Source of the DNA: Legionella nagasakiensis
GTDB taxonomy: Bacteria > Pseudomonadota > Gammaproteobacteria > Legionellales > Legionellaceae
Direction: 5' to 3'
NCBI RefSeq assembly: GCF_900639915.1
Contig: NZ_CAAAID010000003.1
Location: 186,001 to 250,000 of the forward strand
DNA length: 64,000 nucleotides
The notes beneath the pieces were generated by a model that ran no database searches, was not told where the DNA came from, and worked only from the letters and a program-made list of their open reading frames with translations. A program made the position numbers and the translations under genes. Below are positions 53,815 through 62,579 of this stretch, one piece after another (within the stretch, counting starts at the first letter, position 1; the number at the start of each line of letters is the position of its first letter).

Positions 53815-55506
53815 TTACATGCCGTCTGTCCTGCTTAACACACCAGAATAAGTCACTGGAGCAGCATGCGATTTACAGCTCTGGATGAATAATACCGTTC
53901 CTTCATCCGCACACTCGATAGGACTTTTACGACTGTTGTCCGGGATATCCACAGAAGCACCTGCTTCTACCAAAATTTGAATCAACAGTCTATTGCCATT
54001 GGCTATTACATGATGTAAAGGGGTTTTACCCTCTTTATCTTGAACATCCAAAAGAACTCCAGCTGCTACTAAAGCCCGTACACAATCAGCACTCTGTGCA
54101 ATAACCGCCCAATGAAGCGCCGTTCGCAGATGGGTTGCATCCGACAAATTTAAGCCGTCCGTTGCAGCCATGGCCTTGATTAATACTTTAAGCTCAAATA
54201 ACCGTCCCCATGCAGCAGCACGCCTTAGAGCTTGATCATACACAGGAGTTCCAATCTCTCCTGGTTTGCGCAACGAAACACAAACTGAGGCCAACTGCTC
54301 ATGCTCATGTGTACTTCTTGCGCCACCAATAAAACTTAATAATCTTGGTGCTAATTTTCCACGTGCCTGAGCTACAATCCTCTCATTCGTGTCTACTAAT
54401 TTATCGCTGACAGAAGAGATCGCTAACAAATCGTGCGTCCGTTCCATCTCCGAGAAGCTTAATGGTTTTTTGGCAAAAAGCAACTGGGACAGCTCCATGA
54501 TTAATTGCGGCATAACACCTATTAAAGCATCGTCACTGGCAACAATGGATTTAACCGCCAGTAAATAAGAAGCAACAAAGTTGGTATTATTGGATAAATC
54601 CTGATAATACGTTAACTTTCTGTCTTGCATTGCCTCTAATGTGCCCATAACGCCGGTCGATAATACTAAAGGAGTTGCGGCATTAGCAACCATATGGCGC
54701 ATCAACCCATTATCCAGGGATTGATGATAAACAATAGGTGGTAACGCGCGTTTTGGCGTACTTAAGGTTGTATCCGTGCTATAAGCATAGGCTATTTGCC
54801 GGCTTTTATCAGCAAAATTACCGACCAACACATAACTACTAACCGGGTCCGTTAACCGCATATATTGCGCTATTAATTGACAATCTCTTACATCATCTAT
54901 TGCAGCAAGATACATAAAACCATAACTCATCGTAGGCATTAAAGCCATTTGCGACGAGGTCAACGCAGGTAAATCACTGGTTTTTGCAATCGCTGGCAAG
55001 CCTAAACGGCCATCCCCTATGCCGCTGCTGCCCACAAACACATCCGCTGCATTAAAATTACCGTACACCCCAGGCTGATCCATATTAACTTGAAAGCGAT
55101 ACATGGTTTGAGTAAATAAATCAGACATAGTACCTTGATTGGCAGCACCCACAAATAAAGTCTTACTTTCCGGAGAAAGCACGCGCTTGACAATATCCGC
55201 TGGTGCGTATTTACAACGATTGGCCTCAATAAATGCAACCACAGTATTTTCAACCGCATCAAATAACTCTAACGCACATAAGCCAACCTCTTCACCCTCG
55301 ATCGTCACCCGCTTATCACCTGGCTCTCCATAAAGACTTTCAAATCGAGGGATACCATCCAAGGTGCTGGTTAAAACCACATCAAGTGTTTCATTGCTGG
55401 ATTTAATCTCACGGACGAGATCTCTTGCGATACTCCCCGCCAGTGAAAAATCGCCTTTGGCTGTTGGATTGACACAGTTTGCGTACACTAAAATGACTTT
55501 TGGCAT
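53815..55506 (-). CDS. Ankyrin-repeat protein with an unknown N-terminal domain, effector candidate
   Basis: 563 residues, no signal peptide. Two to three ankyrin repeats lie at about 445-530 (RTALHWAVIAQSADCVRALV, KTPLHHVIANGNRLLIQILV). The N-terminal 350 residues start MPKVILVYANCVNPTAKGDF and alternate beta strands with helices, giving a Rossmann/GT-B-like impression (ARDLVREI, TLFVGAANQGTMSDL, SSYVLVGNFADK) without a recognised motif. Ankyrin proteins are a major class of Legionella Dot/Icm effectors. A TTAAT direct repeat resembling a PmrA box lies upstream (55556-55572). Function is unknown. Confidence 0.75.
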   Translation of the reverse strand: MPKVILVYANCVNPTAKGDFSLAGSIARDLVREIKSSNETLDVVLTSTLDGIPRFESLYGEPGDKRVTIEGEEVGLCALELFDAVENTVVAFIEANRCKYAPADIVKRVLSPESKTLFVGAANQGTMSDLFTQTMYRFQVNMDQPGVYGNFNAADVFVGSSGIGDGRLGLPAIAKTSDLPALTSSQMALMPTMSYGFMYLAAIDDVRDCQLIAQYMRLTDPVSSYVLVGNFADKSRQIAYAYSTDTTLSTPKRALPPIVYHQSLDNGLMRHMVANAATPLVLSTGVMGTLEAMQDRKLTYYQDLSNNTNFVASYLLAVKSIVASDDALIGVMPQLIMELSQLLFAKKPLSFSEMERTHDLLAISSVSDKLVDTNERIVAQARGKLAPRLLSFIGGARSTHEHEQLASVCVSLRKPGEIGTPVYDQALRRAAAWGRLFELKVLIKAMAATDGLNLSDATHLRTALHWAVIAQSADCVRALVAAGVLLDVQDKEGKTPLHHVIANGNRLLIQILVEAGASVDIPDNSRKSPIECADEGTVLFIQSCKSHAAPVTYSGVLSRTDGM

Positions 55507-55539
55507 ATTAAAACAAAATTGATAGGTAACATGTCAATA

Positions 55540-55572
55540 AGTCTAAAATAAAAACATTAACAAATTATTAAT
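55540..55572 (-). promoter_or_regulatory. Candidate PmrA-type box and -10 element
   Basis: On the minus strand ATTAAT (55572-55567) and GTTAAT (55561-55556) start 11 bases apart, followed after ten bases by TAGACT (55545-55540). The spacing is the same as at 41707-41739. The ankyrin gene ATG is about 34 bases downstream of the -10. Confidence 0.4.
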
Positions 55573-55729
55573 AATCATTCATTTTTAAATAAAAAATACA
55601 TCTTGAACAAATGATTACCTTTTAAAAAGCAAGATAAGATTCAATGCCATCAAGCATCCAAAAAATCAACTTGCATTTTATGGAAGATTTTTTACAATCA
55701 AATCACCGCGTCAACCTAAGGATTGTGGT

Positions 55730-56542
55730 TTGAAAAAACAGGCAGCATTACTCGATAAAATCAGCGGTTCTTTTTTTCTGGCCGGTTTTATTATCTCTAA
55801 ACTAAAAAACATTCCGATTCTTCTACTTGCTTCCATCCTGAATCTAATATCGCTGATTGCTTATCTCATTGGCTATACTGCCTGGTTTTTGGCCACCTTG
55901 TTTTACCCGCATCATCCTAGAAAACGCGAAGCATGGTATGGTTTTTCAGAATTTAAAGATCAATATCAGGCGGCTGCTGTGATCGGTACGGTTGCAACCA
56001 TACTTTGCTTTCTATGCCCTTTATATCCTTCTCTCATATTGCCTGCTGTTTGGTTGTTTACTGTCAGTAATTTGGTATGGACCATCGGTGAATATCATAA
56101 ATACAAAAAACCTCCTGTTAACGATGAACATTATTCAAGTTTGCGTCAGGAAACCTATCTACGTTATGTCTTATTAACAACCGTCGTCAGTGCCATTACC
56201 GCACTGGCCGCTACTGTTGGATTTTTATTTCCACCCGCGTCGATGGCTATATTGCTTGCAAGCATCATTGGAAATGGCTTAACAGTCGTTGCTCTTTATT
56301 ACTGGAAAAAAAGTACCTTCGATGAGTTTAAACCCGACGATGCCATTCACCACAGCTACACAAGTTTAGCAGAAGGCTTATCAATGGATCCCACAAGACC
56401 ACATCCTCGTCGTGATGCTTGTAGCAAAGAAGCAGAACCGATTTGTCATCAAGATGGACTTTTTGTACGGAAGGTTGCAAGAATCCTATCTGATTATCCA
56501 AGCGAACCAACTTCCAATGAGACTATGAGAGCTTGTTTGTAA
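55730..56542 (+). CDS. Hypothetical membrane protein, possible effector
   Basis: 270 residues from a TTG with AAGGA eight bases upstream. Four to six spans in two groups (about 30-60, 80-115, 145-190), then a hydrophilic tail of about 70 residues (PDDAIHHSYTSLAEGLSMDP onward). No cofactor or transporter motif. It is divergent from the ankyrin gene and 46 bases upstream of cdd. Multi-span proteins with long soluble tails are common among uncharacterised Legionella proteins. Confidence 0.55.
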   Translation: MKKQAALLDKISGSFFLAGFIISKLKNIPILLLASILNLISLIAYLIGYTAWFLATLFYPHHPRKREAWYGFSEFKDQYQAAAVIGTVATILCFLCPLYPSLILPAVWLFTVSNLVWTIGEYHKYKKPPVNDEHYSSLRQETYLRYVLLTTVVSAITALAATVGFLFPPASMAILLASIIGNGLTVVALYYWKKSTFDEFKPDDAIHHSYTSLAEGLSMDPTRPHPRRDACSKEAEPICHQDGLFVRKVARILSDYPSEPTSNETMRACL

Positions 56543-56588
56543 AGCATATTCTGGGTATAGTTCTCGCCCATGTTTTCAGGAATAAGTC

Positions 56589-57002
56589 ATGAGCCAATCA
56601 ATCCAACAAATGATTAATCGTGCAAGCCAGGCACTTAACTATTCTTATGCCCCCTATTCAGGCTATTCAGTAAGCAGCTGTCTTTGCAGTGAAGAAGATC
56701 ATGCTTTATTCACTGGAGTCAATGTGGAAAACAGCTCCTATGGATTAACCATATGCGCAGAAACATCGGCAATCGTCCAAATGGTTGCGGCAGGCAAACG
56801 ACAAATAAAAAGCATGGTTATTTTATCTGCAGATAATGCGCTTTGTTCACCATGCGGCGCTTGCCGCCAAAGAATATATGAATTCTCGACACCGGAAACC
56901 CGAATCCATTTATGTAACCAAGAATCGGCTTTAAAAACGCTAACCATTGCTGAACTGTTGCCATTGGCATTCAGTTTACAATCGACTTGTGAGAAAAAGT
57001 AA
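56589..57002 (+). CDS. cdd: Cytidine deaminase
   Basis: 137 residues, the short tetrameric type. Zinc ligands are Cys 56 (CAET, catalytic Glu 58), Cys 89 and Cys 92 (PCGAC). It deaminates cytidine and deoxycytidine. Its stop codon abuts the next start (TAAATG), making a salvage operon with pnp and deoC. Confidence 0.94.
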   Translation: MSQSIQQMINRASQALNYSYAPYSGYSVSSCLCSEEDHALFTGVNVENSSYGLTICAETSAIVQMVAAGKRQIKSMVILSADNALCSPCGACRQRIYEFSTPETRIHLCNQESALKTLTIAELLPLAFSLQSTCEKK

Positions 57003-57833
57003 ATGTCTAATAAAGAATTAACCAATGCACATGTTGCTGCTGACCACATTATCCAACGATTGCCTTCCTTCAAACCAACCATTGGTATCGTGCTTGGTTC
57101 AGGATTAGGTGGTTTTGTTGAACAACTGGATGACCCCATTTACATTAATTATGAAGAATTGCCCGGATTTCCAACATTGACTGTACATGGTCATGGCGGC
57201 AAACTGGTATTAGGTTATCTATCGGGTGTTGGTGTTGTTTGCTTACAAGGCCGCAGTCATACTTATGAAGGCACCAGCTTTGAAGTCGTCAAAACCTATG
57301 TTCGTACCTTAAAATTACTAGGATGTGATTATTTCCTGGCAACCAACGCTTCTGGATCCTTACGGGAGGATGTCGGACCAGGCGAGTTGATGTTGATTAC
57401 AGATCACATTAACATGCAACCAGGCAATCCACTGGTTGGACCGAATGATGATGAGTTTGGATCGCGCTTCTTCCCCTTGGATAATGCCTACGATCAAGAG
57501 ATTCGCGAAAAATTATTAATTCATGCTCATAAGGAAAATATATCCTTGCATCAAGGCGTCTATCTTTCCGTTTTAGGACCTAACTATGAAACGGCCGCTG
57601 AAATCAGAGCGTTTCGTATTCTTGGTGCTGACGCAGTTGGCATGTCCACGGTACCGGAGGTTCTGGTTGCCAACCATTGTGGTATGAAAGTAGGGGTCAT
57701 TGCGACGATAACCAATTATGCTACTGGCTTATCTAATACCAGTCATAGCCATGAAGCGGTGGTTCTTATGGCATCGCAAGCGACTGAGAAATTAAACCGA
57801 CTGGTCAAACGATTCATAGCGGAACTGGCGTGA
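57003..57833 (+). CDS. Purine nucleoside phosphorylase, trimeric type
   Basis: 276 residues. GIVLGSGLGGFVE, GKLVLGYLSGVGVVCLQGRS, HTYEG, ATNASGSL and GPNYETAAEIRAFRILGADA are those of the PunA/XapA family rather than hexameric DeoD. It splits purine nucleosides with phosphate to give a free base and (deoxy)ribose-1-phosphate. Overlaps deoC by four bases (GTGA). Confidence 0.92.
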   Translation: MSNKELTNAHVAADHIIQRLPSFKPTIGIVLGSGLGGFVEQLDDPIYINYEELPGFPTLTVHGHGGKLVLGYLSGVGVVCLQGRSHTYEGTSFEVVKTYVRTLKLLGCDYFLATNASGSLREDVGPGELMLITDHINMQPGNPLVGPNDDEFGSRFFPLDNAYDQEIREKLLIHAHKENISLHQGVYLSVLGPNYETAAEIRAFRILGADAVGMSTVPEVLVANHCGMKVGVIATITNYATGLSNTSHSHEAVVLMASQATEKLNRLVKRFIAELA

Positions 57834-58597
57834 CGTTAACAGAACAACTGACACAAACCTTACAAACGCTTAGGAAATCGTCGAGCAATACACCAAACTG
57901 GCGGGAAGTGATTCCATTGCTCGATTTAACACTCTTGAATAACAATGCCACAGCAACGGAGATCCGCACCCTAGCTAAAAAGGCCGAAACACATCAAACC
58001 GCTGCTGTCTGTGTTTTGCCACAACATCTTGCCTGGCTGCCGTCTTTTATGACAGTAAAACGTGCAACTGTGGCCAATTTCCCTTCAGGAAATCAACCGC
58101 AAGAGCACGTCATGGCAACCATAGAGGAAATCATTAAGAAACAACAAGCGGATGAAATTGATTATGTTTTTTCCTATTCTTCCTACCTTCGCGGTCAGCG
58201 TGAATCTGCTTTTTTTTTCTGTGAAAGAAATTATCAGCTATGCAAGCGGCATGGCGTTCTATTTAAAGTTATTCTGGAAACTGGCGCATTTCCATCGATG
58301 GAAACGATTTATGAGGCAAGCATCAAGATCATCCAACGAGGTTGTGATTTTTTAAAAACATCCACAGGAAAAATCCCAATCGGCGCCACCGTCCCAGCAG
58401 CCTTTGCCATGTTGCAAGCGATCAAAGACACAAAAGCAAACTGCGGGATTAAATTATCCGGTGGGATTAAAACTCTGGAACAAGCCCTTGAATACATCCA
58501 TTTAGCACAACATGCACTAAATCAAAACGTTGATAGTCATTGGTTTCGTTTGGGAGCCAGCACTTTATTAGATCAATTACTGGAAAAAAATCAATAA
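57830..58597 (+). CDS. deoC: Deoxyribose-phosphate aldolase
   Basis: 255 residues. LDLTLLNNNATATEIRTL near the N terminus, and the Schiff-base Lys in FLKTSTGKIPIGATVP, identify DeoC. It splits deoxyribose-5-phosphate into glyceraldehyde-3-phosphate and acetaldehyde. GTG start overlapping the phosphorylase stop. No deoB or deoA is in the operon, so the phosphate shift must be provided elsewhere. Confidence 0.94.
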   Translation: MTLTEQLTQTLQTLRKSSSNTPNWREVIPLLDLTLLNNNATATEIRTLAKKAETHQTAAVCVLPQHLAWLPSFMTVKRATVANFPSGNQPQEHVMATIEEIIKKQQADEIDYVFSYSSYLRGQRESAFFFCERNYQLCKRHGVLFKVILETGAFPSMETIYEASIKIIQRGCDFLKTSTGKIPIGATVPAAFAMLQAIKDTKANCGIKLSGGIKTLEQALEYIHLAQHALNQNVDSHWFRLGASTLLDQLLEKNQ

Positions 58598-58615
58598 ATT
58601 TATAAGAAAAAATAA

Positions 58616-58698
58616 CCTGGTTACCGCTTACGCGTTAACCAGGCTACAAAGTTGCGTGATTATGATGGTAGCCTGGATAGTGCGAAGCGATATCCGGG
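58616..58698. repeat. REP-like hairpin pair, opposite arrangement
   Basis: Hairpin 1 (CCTGGTTA ... TTAACCAGGCTAC, 58616-58647) and hairpin 2 (GTAGCCTGGATAG ... GATATCCGGG, 58668-58698). Compared with the pairs at 41778 and 43356 each module is inverted, so the GTAGCC heads face each other. It follows the deoC stop and may end that operon. Confidence 0.85.
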
Positions 58699-58715
58699 AA
58701 AAGGCTCTCCTTTAG

Positions 58716-59147
58716 TTAAAAAATTGTCCAAACAATGCTGCCTGGTCGTGAATACCAGTAACTGCCGTTTGCTGGAATGTATTTTGCGTGAATATTATTG
58801 GAAGTAATAACATCGCCGGAAATATTACCGGCCTCTAAAAAACAATAGTTTTGTTGGGACGTGAGGGTTACTGTTTTATTACCACATTGAAGATCAAGCC
58901 GAATTTTTGGCCCAGAAAAATACCCCTGCTGCATCTGAACGCTTGGTGTTATTTCACCATTCCCCACATATTGCGGCACACTGCCACTAACAATATTCCC
59001 GCTATGAACGGTGGCAGCCAAAAGTGCGCATGGATATCCTGTATAATTTTCCAAAGAAATATTGAAATAACCGCAACCGCTGCCTCCAGCAGCAAAAAGC
59101 AGCTTGGAGAAGCACCCCATCACCAAAATCACGATTGCTTTTTTCAT
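58716..59147 (-). CDS. Exported hypothetical protein
   Basis: 143 residues. Signal peptide MKKAIVILVMGCFSKLLFAA, then a small beta-rich domain with four cysteines (GSGCGYFNISLENYTGYPC and later two more). AAGGAA precedes the ATG. It is alone between the nucleoside operon and a divergent monooxygenase gene. No family recognised. Confidence 0.6.
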   Translation of the reverse strand: MKKAIVILVMGCFSKLLFAAGGSGCGYFNISLENYTGYPCALLAATVHSGNIVSGSVPQYVGNGEITPSVQMQQGYFSGPKIRLDLQCGNKTVTLTSQQNYCFLEAGNISGDVITSNNIHAKYIPANGSYWYSRPGSIVWTIF

Positions 59148-59248
59148 TTATTTTCCTTAAATTAAACACAGTTTTTTGATTATATACTCATCATTTACGA
59201 AAACCCAGCATTGAGCATTTTTGTTTCATGCTAACAGGAAGCGTCTGC

Positions 59249-60154
59249 ATGCAACGATTGAATTGCAATTATCCCATCTTATCTGCGCCAATGGCCTTTA
59301 TTGCAACCGCACATTTGGCAAAAGCCGTATCCTCTGCCGGCGGATTTGGTATGATAGGAGCAGGCTATTGCGAAGCTAAATGGCTGCAAGAACAGTTTGA
59401 AGAAGCCCAAAATGCAAATATCGGCATTGGATTTATTACCTGGTATTTACAAAAACACCCGGAACAACTTGAATCCATCCTGCCGTATCGTCCTAAAGCC
59501 ATCATGTTTTCGTTTGGTGATTTCTCGCCTTTTGTTGATAAAGTAAAGCAAGCTGGTATATTAATTATTGCTCAAGTGCAAACCGTGGCCGATGCAAAGG
59601 ACGCGGAGAAAAAAGGAGCCGACTTTATTGTTGCCCAGGGAACGGAAGCTGGCGGACATGGTGCATCCCGAGGCACCTTTTCCTTAATACCCGCTGTGGT
59701 TGATAATGTTTGTATACCAGTCATCGCCGCCGGAGGAATAGCAGACAGACGAGGTTTTCTTGCCGCCAGTGCTTTAGGAGCCCAGGGTGTACTTATGGGA
59801 ACCCGTTTTTATGCATCAAAAGAATCAGGTGGTCATCAAGATGCCAAACAACATATTCTCATGGGAAAAGGCGATCAAACGTTTCGAAGCCATTTAACCG
59901 ATCATTTACGTGGCGTTGCCTGGCCAAAGCAATTTACTGCAAGAATCATTCAAAATGATTTTTTTGGCCGCTTATTGCATTTAAACAATCCCCAAAAAGA
60001 CATCACCCCGGCTGATAAAAACGAATTTTTACAAGCACAGCAGCAAAATAATTTTGATATATACCCAGTTTTTGCAGGAGAATGCATTGATTTAATTGAT
60101 GAAATACTGCCAGTAGATGCCATTATAAAAAATATAATGGGCATAACTGACTGA
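59249..60154 (+). CDS. Nitronate monooxygenase family flavoprotein
   Basis: 301 residues, TIM-barrel FMN enzyme. GGFGMIGAGY, AQGTEAGGHGASRGTFSL with the catalytic His, and GGIADRRGFLAASALGAQGV with the FMN phosphate-binding region are visible. The enzyme oxidises alkyl nitronates and may detoxify propionate-3-nitronate. Start set at the ATG at 59249 (AGGAAG seven bases upstream), 21 bases inside the longest frame. Convergent with the methyltransferase gene. Confidence 0.9.
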   Translation: MQRLNCNYPILSAPMAFIATAHLAKAVSSAGGFGMIGAGYCEAKWLQEQFEEAQNANIGIGFITWYLQKHPEQLESILPYRPKAIMFSFGDFSPFVDKVKQAGILIIAQVQTVADAKDAEKKGADFIVAQGTEAGGHGASRGTFSLIPAVVDNVCIPVIAAGGIADRRGFLAASALGAQGVLMGTRFYASKESGGHQDAKQHILMGKGDQTFRSHLTDHLRGVAWPKQFTARIIQNDFFGRLLHLNNPQKDITPADKNEFLQAQQQNNFDIYPVFAGECIDLIDEILPVDAIIKNIMGITD

Positions 60155-60182
60155 ATTGCTTGCAAATATAATCACTCTGGAA

Positions 60183-61079
60183 CTAAGCTATTTTTTGCGC
60201 CAGTAGCAGCCCAAATAACCCTTGCATTGGTTTGCCTGATTCATCCAGTTTATGTAAGTGCCCCACTGTTTCTTTATATTCCAATATCGACCAACCACGG
60301 TTCTGATAAAACTCATACAATTCATTGCTGGCTGCCAGATAAGTAAACGAAGCAGGCCAGGCAAACGTCTTGGCCGCAATAGGAAAAATCAATAGATGCA
60401 ATCCTTGTACACGTGTTGCCAATTGCAATTCCGTCAATAATGATGGAATCCGTTCAGGCTGCAAAAATTGCAAACTGACGGTTGAAATAACAAAATCAAA
60501 TGCATTGACTGCAACATTTAATGAATGATGAAGATCATGCATTTTGGTTACGACGTTGGTCATCTTCTCCTGCTGCGCGATGTGATCAATTTGCTGCAAC
60601 GAAGATTCATTAACATCAATGCCAGTGACGTGATGACCAGCCAATCCTAAAAATAACAGATTACGACCAGAGCCACACCCGACATCAAGAATATCAAGTT
60701 TATCTTGTTTCTGAACGTAGGTTTGATAAATGTATAGCAAGTCACTATGAACCGCAGCCAGCCGGTGCTTTTTGCTAAAAAAGCGATGTGGTTTGCAATA
60801 AAATTCAAGTGAGGCGGTGAATACTTCGCTGATGGGTTGAATTTTATGCCAGGATGCTGGAGGAATCAGCTGAGAAGAATTCATTTGATTCAGGCGTTGT
60901 CTGGATAATTCCTGACCTGAACCATCCAGGAAGATAAAATCAATCTCTCCAGACGTTAATTGTAGAAATCCCCACGTTCCTTCTTTGGTGCTGTGTTTTT
61001 CCAGAAAAAAAATAAGATTGCCATCATGAGCAATATCCGTTTGATTATAGCAAATAAGATCGTCAGGAAATTTAAACAT
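60183..61079 (-). CDS. tehB: SAM-dependent methyltransferase, TehB-like with N-terminal cupin-like domain
   Basis: 298 residues. Residues 1-95 form the small beta domain found in long TehB proteins (DUF1971-like, with WGFLQLTSGEIDFIFLD and PASWHKI), and 130-298 the class I methyltransferase domain with motif I LDVGCGSGRNLLFL and FDFVISTVSLQFL. In H. influenzae this type mediates tellurite resistance; the natural substrate is uncertain. ATG at 61079 with GGAG upstream. It follows ubiA by 23 bases but is unrelated to the quinone pathway methyltransferases. Confidence 0.85.
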   Translation of the reverse strand: MFKFPDDLICYNQTDIAHDGNLIFFLEKHSTKEGTWGFLQLTSGEIDFIFLDGSGQELSRQRLNQMNSSQLIPPASWHKIQPISEVFTASLEFYCKPHRFFSKKHRLAAVHSDLLYIYQTYVQKQDKLDILDVGCGSGRNLLFLGLAGHHVTGIDVNESSLQQIDHIAQQEKMTNVVTKMHDLHHSLNVAVNAFDFVISTVSLQFLQPERIPSLLTELQLATRVQGLHLLIFPIAAKTFAWPASFTYLAASNELYEFYQNRGWSILEYKETVGHLHKLDESGKPMQGLFGLLLAQKIA

Positions 61080-61102
61080 CCTGTTTTTTCTCCATAAAGT
61101 CT

Positions 61103-61942
61103 TTAAGCGACGATGATAGCAACCCACATCGTCGCACCATACCAGATATTGGTAGAAAAAGCCTTAAAACACGCCTCAATGTCGCGGCTGCTAACCAATT
61201 TTTGTTGATGCATTAATATCAGTGCCGCTATCCCCCAAACACCATAGAATAATAAAGAGAAATGATGAACAAACGCCAGTCCCAACCATAATACATGCAA
61301 ACATGCTTGGAGTAACAGAATGATCAAACAATCATATTGAGCAAAAAGCACGGCCGTGGATTTAACGCCAATTCGTAAATCGTCTTCACGATCAACCATG
61401 GCATACATCGTGTCATATGAAACAATCCATAAAAAATTAATAAGCAACAGTATCGCCATTTCAGTATTGGGCATTTTCATAGAGGCGTTGTAAACCATAG
61501 GAATTCCTATAGAAAATGCAATACCTAACACCAGTTGAGGAACATAGATAAAACGTTTACAAAAAGGATAAATTATTGTGATAGCTAACGCCAATAATGC
61601 GTAATAAAAACAAGTTCGAGGAAGTTGCATCACGATAACAAACGCCGCTAAAAGCGATAAGATAAAAATGACTAACGCTTCCGATAAACTGACTTCGTTA
61701 TTGGTTAAAGGCCGAAGCTGCGTACGCTTGACATGCCTATCGATATTACGATCGGCTATGTCATTAACCACACAGCCAGCCGCCCGCATCAATATGGTTC
61801 CCAGCATAAAATAAATCAGCAAGACCAAGGGGGGGGTTCCTTGATTTGCAAGCCATAATGCCCAGGCAATAGGAAACCACAGTAAAAAAATCCCTACCGG
61901 CTTATGAAAACGCATCAATCGTAAGTATGCACTTAATTTCAA
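61103..61942 (-). CDS. ubiA: 4-hydroxybenzoate polyprenyltransferase
   Basis: 279 residues, eight or nine spans. First Asp-rich motif NDIADRNIDRHVKRTQLRPL (60-79) and second region YDTMYAMVDREDDLRIG are those of UbiA. It attaches the polyprenyl tail to 4-hydroxybenzoate in ubiquinone synthesis. TTG start overlaps the ubiC stop by four bases. An 8-base C run on the coding strand (61829-61836 on the plus strand as G) covers codons 36-38. Confidence 0.94.
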   Translation of the reverse strand: MKLSAYLRLMRFHKPVGIFLLWFPIAWALWLANQGTPPLVLLIYFMLGTILMRAAGCVVNDIADRNIDRHVKRTQLRPLTNNEVSLSEALVIFILSLLAAFVIVMQLPRTCFYYALLALAITIIYPFCKRFIYVPQLVLGIAFSIGIPMVYNASMKMPNTEMAILLLINFLWIVSYDTMYAMVDREDDLRIGVKSTAVLFAQYDCLIILLLQACLHVLWLGLAFVHHFSLLFYGVWGIAALILMHQQKLVSSRDIEACFKAFSTNIWYGATMWVAIIVA

Positions 61943-62478
61943 TTGGCATACCTCATTAATCCAGGCAATAGAATTTCAACCAGATAAAAAGAAAATTGCT
62001 TATGAATCATAAATACTGAGAAACGCGCCCAGAGAATCGTTGCATGGCCATGCATAACATCGGTTAACCAGTGGTATTCTATAACTTGCGGATTAATTGC
62101 ATAGCTCATTAAAGAGATTCGCTCAATGATTTCATTATCAAATATCAATTGACCTAAAGATTCTTTTTTTAACCTTGCAAAAAAAGTGACATCGCTTTCA
62201 TAAGTCTGCTTAGGGATAATGGTGCGTCCATACCAACAAGGCTCATGTTCTGCACACATTAGAATTTCTCGATGCATGACAGGATCATTTTTCAAGGTCA
62301 ATACATGCTCATCCCACCAATCAGGAGAATCCCATTGCTGCCTAAGCAGCGTCAAGTTTGCTTCACCAGCTTCTTGTTTAAGCTTATCTGTTAATGAACT
62401 TTGATAAACAATCCAAGGTAAAAGTTCGTTGGGCGGTCGACATTCTTCCTGAAGAAAATTGTCTAGGTTAATCAACAT
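61939..62478 (-). CDS. ubiC: Chorismate lyase
   Basis: 179 residues. The UbiC fold is indicated by WYGRTIIPKQTY, with the conserved Arg, and LGQLIFDNEIIERISLMSYA. It forms 4-hydroxybenzoate and pyruvate from chorismate, the first step of ubiquinone synthesis. First gene of ubiC-ubiA. The usual Glu near the C-terminal active site is not easy to place (the C terminus reads SFYLVEILLPGLM, with a Glu), consistent with the family. Confidence 0.88.
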   Translation of the reverse strand: MLINLDNFLQEECRPPNELLPWIVYQSSLTDKLKQEAGEANLTLLRQQWDSPDWWDEHVLTLKNDPVMHREILMCAEHEPCWYGRTIIPKQTYESDVTFFARLKKESLGQLIFDNEIIERISLMSYAINPQVIEYHWLTDVMHGHATILWARFSVFMIHKQFSFYLVEILLPGLMRYAN

Positions 62479-62579
62479 AGTAATGCATCAAGTATCCAAG
62501 ACGTTTATATTAACGTCCCTCTATTGATTTTTCCACCACAAATTACTTTCTTAGCAAAATCATATCTTAGGGGCATGCC

